64,000 bases of DNA from Pempheris klunzingeri (lineage: Eukaryota > Chordata > Actinopteri > Acropomatiformes > Pempheridae), in NCBI RefSeq assembly GCF_042242105.1, contig NC_092016.1, positions 10,864,501-10,928,500 of the forward strand. The letters are read 5' to 3'. Below the pieces are notes generated by a model that saw only the letters and a program-made list of their open reading frames with translations, was not told the DNA's origin and made no database searches. Each line of letters begins with the position of its first letter. Position 1 is the first letter of the stretch. Below are positions 33,852 to 64,000 of the stretch, piece by piece. The position numbers and the translations under genes are program-made.

Positions 33852-35771
33852 ATATCTTTTGCGAATTGCTCTTTTGTTTCTTATTTTTTCTGGAAACTAA
33901 CTCCCCAATAACCTACATTAAAACCAGATTTGGTGCCAAAACGGTGGATTTGTTTGAAGTTGGAGAAACTATAAGACATGTTACTTTTGTGTTGCATGTG
34001 AACCCCTGTTTTTCAGAGGTCATTGTGTTACTATAAACATTATGGAAGAGGAGACTGTTAGCTGTACTTTCCTACACTGCACACGATTGATGTATAGATT
34101 GTATAATATGAGCACCTTTTTAATGTGTAACTGAAACTGTAAGTGTAGTCCACTATCAGGAAACATCTGTCACTCTTTAATAGCTCATTTGTCAAACCAT
34201 TTTACTTCCTACACTATCCAGGTTCTGCTATGATAAGCATAGATATTACAAAAAATGTATATTCCTAAGTATTGGCATGTTGTCTGGTCTTTTTCCACCC
34301 CTTAAACACAAATTAAGATGCTTTGACTAATGTGAAAAAGTCTGATTGGCCTTTGCCACCTGTGACAGCAGATGGGATAACTTAAACTTAACAGTTGAGA
34401 GATCCTATGAAATGCATGACTTCTTACTATCCTCCAAGCCGCGAGAAATCTGTTTCTTCAAAAACATTCCTGCAAATTAATCTGCTAATAATTTAGATTA
34501 TACTTAAGTGTCTTACAGAGGAGGAAGAGAGGAAGTTCTAAATAGGAAAATCCCAATTACTTGTTTTCAAAACGTGGAGGCCGTAAATTTGTTTTACTCT
34601 GCAGGTATAATGTTGAAAAAGTTCACGTTAAATTGTCACACTTTCACAAACAAGTGCCCCTTTCCTGGTCCTTGATTTTTTTAAACATGAATTTTCTTCT
34701 AACAGACATCACATCTGGAACAACAGAGACATATTACATAAACACTCTTCTTTATCTTTATTCTTTATCTATTCTTTAATCTTTATTCTTGGAAAACTGG
34801 TTTGTCAAAGGAATTTATCCTCAATTCTAGAGGTTCAATAATTACCCTGAATTTGCAAACAAGTATGGTATTCCTATACCACCAAGGGAGTGTGTTTTAG
34901 TGTTTGATACGATCCCCCCTGGTGTTTTCATGTTTTTCTCTGTAGTCTCTGAACTGATGTTATTACCACTGGGTTCTGTAGTTACTGTTGTGGGCTGGAC
35001 CTGGTTTTCTTTCAAAATGAACAATAATAATTGTGATATACATACTTAAATAAATAGTAAATAATGAGAATGTGCAGTTTTGCTTTTTTAATTACCCTCC
35101 TATCGAAACAAATCAACTCTATATCATTAATCTGATCTTATTATTTGCAAAATCACATATTCATAGATCTAAATTTTCCAGTTATAAACCAAATTTTATA
35201 ATATTTAAAAATGAAGTAAAAAAATACAGCACTTAAATTCAATTTTCCAAAAATAGAAAAGCAATCATGCAATCAGTAACACTGAACATACACACCCAAT
35301 ATGAGCTGTTTATGAGCTGATTTTTGAGTGCTGTGATGTGAAAAAACTGGGAGGAAAAATAGGGATATCTCTGTTTGTCTCATATAGGAAAACAAAGCCG
35401 ATGTTTCTATGAATATTATATTTTCAGCACATTAAACATGCTACACAGATGAAGATGTTGCAGTCATGGCTTTTTTTAAATTAAAGCATAAAGGCATTAT
35501 CTGTATATGTTATATAGCGCATATAAGATTCAGTATAAAAGCACATCTGTCGCACACCTGTCGGACAGGTGACACATGTCATGTGATCCGGTGGTCCCCG
35601 ATTCTCTCCATCCGTATCTCTGACATCGACTCGCCGGCCTGTTGCTGGACAGGCTGCCGCTCTCGCCCGCCGAGTCACTGCTAGCAACGTTACCACCTTT
35701 CATCTTCCAGGCGAGCTGGTGAAAAGGTTACAGCTACAGTCCTGCGAGCAGACCAGGGAATCACTACAGCG
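33852..35771. other. Intergenic region rsl24d1-arpp19 and arpp19 promoter
   Basis: AT-rich spacer with a short TTTATTC-type repeat at about 34746-34790 and no gene that I can support. The last 230 bp (about 35545-35771) turn CpG-containing and form the likely arpp19 promoter and 5' UTR. This part includes TCATGTGA at 35579-35586, a MiT/TFE M-box type E-box. Confidence 0.55.
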
Positions 35772-37264
35772 ATGTCCGAGGAGGTTGAAAGGACTTCGGA
35801 AGAGCAGCAGGTAAATCGTAACGACGAACCATTTAACTATTTAGAAATTTAAGTAGGAGCTGGAGCTGCTAGCGCGGCGAATCTGGTGAATTAGCAGGCG
35901 GCTAGCAGGAAGCTAGTTAGCTTGTAGCTACTATTTGCTAATGACATCAACGATGCTGCCGCCAAGTAATTAGTTAATTAGCTACATTTATCGTTTGTTG
36001 TTGAGGCAAAATATAATCTCGATGTTTTCCAGCTAAGGAGTAGTTTGCCGCAATAAATTGTTCACCAACTGATAGCAGAGCTAACATCGAGTAATGCTGT
36101 GGTTAAACATGCTAAGTTAAGATTGATGCTAGTGCAAACATCAGTTGGAGTTTTCCCTCATGGCGACGCCTGCATGTTGTCAAACATGAATAGTAGCCAC
36201 AGTAGCCATAATTGCTGCAGCTGCTGTCAGAATATATTGTGGAACTTCTTTAATCGCTGTTGTCACATGTACTATGAACCAAATGTCAGTTTTTCTCCCG
36301 TCAAGTCATCCATACACTCTGTGCTCTTTCAACAGGAAATGGAGGACAAAGTAACCAGTCCAGAGAAAGCAGAGGAGGCCAAACTGAAGGCCAGGTATCC
36401 TAACCTTGGAGCCAAGCCTGGAGGCTCTGACCTCCTCAGGAAAAGACTTCAGAAGGGGGTGAGTTTCATATTTGAACTCAGCAAGCTTCTCATTTGAAAA
36501 CCTTGTCTGATGTTTGGGTCTGTGGGTCGCTTTCAGTGTTTGCTTAAAGAAAAATTATGTGACAAATTTCTTCAACTTCAGACTCACTGGCCATGGCATA
36601 TTTTCTGTGAAGAACATATAAAAGGTATATCAAGTGGTTGCACACTGAACACTCCCCTACGCATTTATGTTGCATACGTGGCGTCTGGATCCACTGGACC
36701 AGAGGGTTTTAAAAGTCACTCCATCTGATTTTCCTGTATACACTTGTAAGTTCCATGCGTGTGATGAAGCTGCATCACAGGCAGCCCTGATCCTGATTCT
36801 GTACTTGGGTTTTTTCCTGAGGCTGGCTGTGCATGGTCTGGTCCTGTGTCTGGCTGCAGATGGGCTTTTTTTAGGAGCTGGTTTATGTTCAGTCTCATCC
36901 TCTTCTTCAAAATCACTGTTATGTTCTTCACAGAAAATAAGCCAATGAGTCTGAGGTTGAAGAAATTATTAGTTGCATAATTTTTCTATTTGCAAACATT
37001 GAAAGCGTGTTTCCACAGACCCGAACACCCCAACACAAGGGTTAAACAATACCAGTCTTAATAATCTCGCTTTATGTCCTCTTGTTTGTCCAGCAAAAGT
37101 ATTTTGACTCTGGTGACTACAATATGGCCAAGGCAAAAATGAAGAATAAACAGTTGCCATCAGCCCCAACAGAGAAGACTGAGATCACAGGGGGGCACAT
37201 CCCAACTCCTCAGGACCTGCCTCAAAGAAAGACTCCCATTGTGGCCAGCAAACTGGCTGGTTGA
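35772..37264 (+). CDS. arpp19: ARPP19/ENSA-family inhibitor of PP2A-B55
   Basis: Small phosphoprotein that inhibits PP2A-B55 and so supports mitotic entry once Greatwall (MASTL) phosphorylates it. Three exons: 35772-35810, 36336-36458, 37094-37264, giving 110 codons plus stop (human ARPP19 112). The Greatwall motif FDSGDY is intact, with the phospho-acceptor at Ser60 (human Ser62). The conserved helix [20 protein letters not shown] and the segment [20 protein letters not shown] are present. The C-terminus reads [13 protein letters not shown], where human ARPP19 has QRKPSLVASKLAG. The PKA acceptor (human Ser104) is therefore a proline here, and a threonine stands one position earlier. The N-terminal 13 residues are specific to this copy. 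The closest alternative is ENSA, but the short N-terminus and neighbouring myosins fit ARPP19. Confidence 0.94.
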
Positions 37265-38185
37265 TGGTTTTATGTTTACTCCTTTGTTACCATTCCAACC
37301 CTCACTTCACGTCTGCCGTTTACGTTTTTGTTTATTTTTCATCTTTGTATGTATTCTCTAAAAACAAGTGATGTAATAAGCCAAATTCTTGAGGGAAAAA
37401 TGGCAATTGTCAGACACTGAACTGTCAGAGTAAAATCCAACAAAGTAGTAGCTGAAAATGTCTCTGGAGACCTTAGATATTGTAGGGAGTGATTTCTACA
37501 TGTCACACTCGTAAATATGAATGGATGTTGGTGCTGTCTTATTTTCACTGTTTCGGATATATGCCTCCATGCAAATTGTCAAACGGCAGCAGATCTGTTT
37601 CCATCACTGCAAAGACATATTGTTCCACCATGTTACTGATAATTACATAGGAGACAGAAAATATTATCAGAGTTTGCATTTATGTATGTGTGAGGTGGAA
37701 GAGTAATTTACAGGTATGCCTTTCAGTTTGAAACTTTTCACCTGCTCGTATGGAGGCATGTCTGTTTTAAATAGTGAAACGTGATTCTTCTTTGTTTTTT
37801 GTTTTCTAATCTTTGATCGTGTCTCTCCCTCCCTCTGTGATACTCTTTAATTCTGTGCTTTCTAACCAGAAGATTAGATCACAAACACTTTATAGCCAGT
37901 TGTGTTTTAATTCATTTTAGTGACATCTGTTTGCAAAGGACTTGCTGCTGGTCTTCATCTCATCCTGACCTCTAAAATGGCCTTAAAAGTAACGAACCGT
38001 TGTTCCTCTTGAGCAATATTTGCTCCCTCAGTGAGAATCTTAGTTGTGAATTTTTGCCTGAAATGTCTGTCACTGTCTGACTGGAATCACGTAGGATTTT
38101 ATGGAAAGAAACTCCCTCGACGTGTCTGGAGTGTGCATGTGCATTTACTGTGCAGTCACACTGTGCCATTTGTTTTGTAAATAAA
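37265..38185 (+). other. arpp19 3' untranslated region with polyadenylation signal
   Basis: About 0.9 kb of AT-rich sequence after the stop, ending at AATAAA 38180-38185. The gene may use other sites further on; a second AATAAA lies near 38504. Confidence 0.6.
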
Positions 38186-38919
38186 ATAGTTTTGCATAAT
38201 ATCTAATAAGTTCACTTATTCAGTTGTATGTGTGTCTGCATTTCTTTCAAATGTTACAAAAGAAAACTGCAGTTATATTTTTTATATATTTCATTTATTT
38301 TTTTTACACTTAGGCTTCTGCTTGAATACACAATAAATTGGGTTTACTGCAGGCAAAGAATCAACTACATGAAGATGACTGTTGTCTCTTGTATTATATT
38401 GACCAATTTCTATTAAAATGTGTTATATTTAACCATTAAGGCATATTTACAAATGCATTATTTATAGTAACTTTGAGGTAACCAAGTTAATTAATGAAAA
38501 GTTCAATAAAATGAGGGATTATAACATACATGTAGCCTGCATGTGTTTACAATACAATAACCAGTACATTGTGGAGGTCAACTTCTTTGTATACTGGTCT
38601 GGACTGGAGTCTCTTGCATGTGAAGCCTTACCTTGTCAAGTAAAAGGTCTTTAAAATGCAGTCTACCTAACAGTACTTGAGCAGTAGTTTTCCTGTGAGG
38701 CAGGGGGGTAATTTTAACCAATATTTAAAATTAAAAGGGGACAAAAAAGAAAATACAAACCATGATCATCACATTGTAGTATTCAGGATAACCACACCAT
38801 AATTAAATGTTAAAATAAAAAGAGAAATTGGATATTGAAATGTGTACACACTGACCCCAGGTTTAAGGTGCTGGTGGAAAGAGTGAAGTCCTCCCTTTTT
38901 CTTTCACACTATCAGTAAT

Positions 38920-39161
38920 GCACATGTTGCACCGTGGCAGTGTTTTGTGGCCATGAGCGCGTTGGCCGCTGGGAGGCACGCAAGACGCGCGAGAGCCAAA
39001 CGTGTGTGGGCACGCGGAGCTGAGTGACAGCTGTAGTGTCAGCAGCTGAGTCCTCCTCCCAGCGGAGCAGCTCAGAGAAAAGCTCACGTTTCTACACTCC
39101 GGGAGTCAGAGAAATGTCCGATCTTGTCAGGGAAAGTTTCTGAGGGAGCGAACTGTGAGAC
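38920..39161 (+). promoter_or_regulatory. CpG-rich promoter and 5' UTR of the myo5a-like gene
   Basis: The only strongly CpG-rich stretch in this neighbourhood (GAGCGCG, GACGCGCGAGAG, CACGCGGAG). It ends in the start codon at 39162. Paired CAGCTG E-boxes (about 39029 and 39042) sit in its centre. No TATA box is evident. Confidence 0.5.
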
Positions 39162-53174
<14,013 letters not shown>

Positions 53175-54137
53175 ACGAGTAACCATTGCCACTTCCACCT
53201 CTTCGTTCTGCTTATCAGCCAAAACTGCCTTTTGCCAAAGTTTGTACGAGCTGTAAGGTTTTCACTATCAGTGATTATTGCAGTTCTGGTTTGTTTACAT
53301 GCATCTATGTATCAGCTTGTCTGCCAAAAAAGTATTTTCAAGGTCATGTCTTGCCATGCCGTATGCACTGCTGATACAGGTGTTGACAGAATTTTATGAA
53401 TTCCTGGATCCATTAATGCATTAATGGGTATGTTTTTTCTTAAAATTATATCTAAATTCATATAAAGAAATATGACTTTTCACACCATAACATCTTCAAG
53501 TTACAAGTGTCTGATCATTGAGATAGATAAATGTATTCTGATAACTATAACGAGTGTTTCCATGGACAGATCTTTAAAGAAATAGAAAACAATGAGCCTT
53601 GTTAAAACCATGCATCTTAAAATGGAAACTTTGGATACATTTAAGCAATTGATACCTTAGTTTGAGCTATATTGACTGGAAAAGCTGAGTTCGCCAGCTC
53701 ATGGAGCTGGGCCAGCAGTGCCTACATTTACCATGATGCATTGCATGCAAGGCTCTGACCCCCAACCTCGACATCCTCTCCGGTCCACTTTCTCTGGATT
53801 AGCATCGAACACAAACATCTCAAAAACGAAAAATCAAGACTCAACAAAAACCTGCCCATGTTGAAATTCATTGCAGCAGATCAGAACACACTGATCTGTT
53901 TACTTCTTCAGCTGACTACATGTACCAACATCACTGACTGGACATCCACACAATATGTTGCAAAGTTTCCCTTTAAAAGTTCAAGATGAAATTTAGGAGC
54001 GCTGTTCTATTTCTGTAGCTTTATATTTGTGTAACTACTAATATCAGGTGATGGTATTTATGTCAGGATGAGGTGAAGGAACAGAAAACTGTTCCAGTGT
54101 TTATTTTAATATCTTAATGTTGTTGGTCATATTAAAG
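53175..54137 (+). other. myo5a-like 3' untranslated region
   Basis: AT-rich sequence after the stop. The likely end is ATTAAA at 54132-54137; an AATAAA at 54808-54813 is an alternative that would extend it by about 680 nt. A ZNF143-like word lies at 53721-53744. Confidence 0.5.
53721..53744 (+). promoter_or_regulatory. ZNF143/THAP11-like motif
   Basis: CCTACATTTACCATGATGCA resembles the SBS2 consensus ACTACAATTCCCAGAATGC with a few mismatches and overlaps the palindrome TTGCATGCAA (53741-53750). It lies in the 3' UTR of the myo5a-like gene and may be a decayed copy from a repeat. Confidence 0.3.
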
Positions 54138-55531
54138 GCTGGCTTTTCAGTGACATGGTCTGAAGTGCTTAAAAATACTACACAAAGACTTTCACTACCT
54201 CATGAGGTGTTATGGATCTTGTATTTGAAGCTCAGTGTTTTTTTTTCTTTTCAAAGTGGGTAGATAGATAGCCTTCATGGAACAAATTAATTTCTTCTAC
54301 TTTGAAAGTGACATCTGGACCTAACATGTTCACTATGCAGCTACAGCCTGTTTGCCTTTTATCCCTGCAAATGCTTCATGTATGAAAATAACTAAGAATT
54401 CATAAACTATTTATCTTTTGGCACAAAGCTTCTCAGCTGTGCTCACCAGGAATGTGCTTCCTTGTAGAAATCTCTCAGTTAAACAGTAACTTTTTAAACT
54501 GGTTTCTCAGTTTTCCAAGTGCAGCGATATTGTGGGTCAGGTTGGTATGAGAAGGTGAAATATGTACATTTTTAAATCATTTTTGCTTAACTACAGTGTT
54601 ATGTTCACATGCAGTGAGCTGACTGAGGTCTGAATCCGGTTTCTTTTGTTGTCACAATCCTTGATCAAACGAGCACACCCACTCTGTCAAGCCGCTGTCA
54701 CAAGACGGGAGGGCGGAGTCATCCAGTCAAAGTCCGCAGCAGGTGAGCGCCAAGTCAACCAGGAAGACACGAGACCAACCTGGGGCATGACCGACCGGGC
54801 TTTCACAATAAAAGCACCAGATTTGTAACTTTGAGGAGGGTGAGCTAAGTGGTCTCCCAAACTTAAGGCTGGTGACCACCCATGTCTACTCAGCACAGGT
54901 TAACAGCCTGAATAACGAGATGTTGAATCAAATAATTTCCCTCTCAGATTAACTTTGAGGATTTATTGAGAAAGACAGTGAGATTATCCAGTGTTTCACG
55001 AGAAAAAGAGCAAAGATCTGAGAAAAGTGTCACAGAAATGTATTTTCTGTGACACTTTTCTCACTCCTTTACTTTTCCTATCCTTCTTATCTCGAGACTC
55101 CAGGCTTTAGAAACCAGCATCAACAATGTTAAAATGTATATAAGCATCAGCAAAGCCTCAGAGTCAAGTCAGCGAGGCACAAGCCAGTCTGAGTCAGATC
55201 AGAAAACCAGTTTAACATAAAAGTGATAACATTAGTAATATTACATGACAAAAGTACAAACTGAAGCTCAAATTAATCTGTCAGACAGGCACTTGGGCAA
55301 AAATTTAAAGTAGTGATACATTGATTTAGAAGATAGATTTTTAATCCTGTTACTAATATTTTGAAAATTATAGCCGGAAACGTGCTGTAATTGTGTGAAC
55401 ATTGACTTTGATGATTGCGTGTGGTTGTGAGGGGCAGGGAAGAAACTCGGTGGTAACCTGACGAGTTTAGTGTTACTACAGGAGATAAACAATTATACCG
55501 GCAGGAAAAGTTAAAACAATAATGCATCAAC
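54138..55531. other. Intergenic region myo5a-myo5c
   Basis: About 1.4 kb. A GC-richer block at about 54640-54900 holds an AATAAA (54808) and no recognised gene. A perfect hairpin lies at 55019-55063. No clear CpG island marks the myo5c promoter, unlike the other genes here. Confidence 0.6.
55019..55063. repeat. Perfect 20-bp inverted repeat with a 5-nt loop
   Basis: The arm 55019-55038 is exactly complementary to 55044-55063 and the loop is TGTAT. No mismatch occurs over 20 bp. It could be a palindromic remnant of a foldback element or an RNA hairpin; nothing around it identifies a family. Confidence 0.9.

Positions 55532-64000
<8,469 letters not shown>

Overview
The window is nuclear DNA of a ray-finned fish, most likely a teleost. 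The genes are vertebrate-type split genes with short introns, CT, TG, TA and AC microsatellites are frequent, and two stretches match 3' tails of retroposons common in teleosts. Five protein-coding genes and one truncated sixth are read, all on the + strand and head to tail: rfx7 (5' end outside the window), prtg (protogenin), rsl24d1, arpp19, a myo5a-like class V myosin, and a myo5c-like class V myosin that runs off the right edge. Exon boundaries were placed by hand from splice sites, codon phase and family resemblance. Within every gene the exons keep one open frame: prtg 1185 codons plus stop, rsl24d1 161, arpp19 110, myo5a-like 1817, myo5c-like 1471 codons to the window end, and rfx7 1450 codons from its first visible complete codon.

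Layout. 1-12093: rfx7, with the RFX DNA-binding domain spread over small exons, one AT-AC (U12-type) intron inside that domain, a hAT-type transposase fossil in another intron, a 3.4 kb last exon rich in polyglutamine, and a 2.8 kb 3' UTR. 12094-14750: non-coding, with two stretches that look like regulatory elements and an NRF1-type promoter motif. 14752-29913: prtg (4 Ig and 5 FN3 domains, one membrane span) and its 3' UTR. 29914-33851: a CTCF-type motif, then rsl24d1. 35772-38185: arpp19. 39162-54137: myo5a-like gene. 54138-55531: intergenic DNA with a perfect 20-bp hairpin. 55532-64000: myo5c-like gene, cut in the globular tail domain.

The genes are not one pathway. rfx7 encodes a transcription factor, prtg a developmental cell-surface receptor, rsl24d1 a 60S ribosome assembly factor, arpp19 a mitotic PP2A-B55 inhibitor, and the two myosins organelle motors. 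From memory of human chromosome 15q21, the same order and relative orientation (RFX7, PRTG, RSL24D1, ARPP19, MYO5A, MYO5C) exists there but is spread over several megabases with many genes between. The window therefore looks like a compacted, gene-depleted copy of that segment, as expected for one partner of the teleost genome duplication.

The points most worth a second look are the AT-AC intron, a swapped PKA site in arpp19, the apparent loss of the dynein light chain docking segment in the myo5a-like tail, and a retroposon tail next to a splice acceptor in myo5c. I saw no rRNA, tRNA, CRISPR or operon structure.
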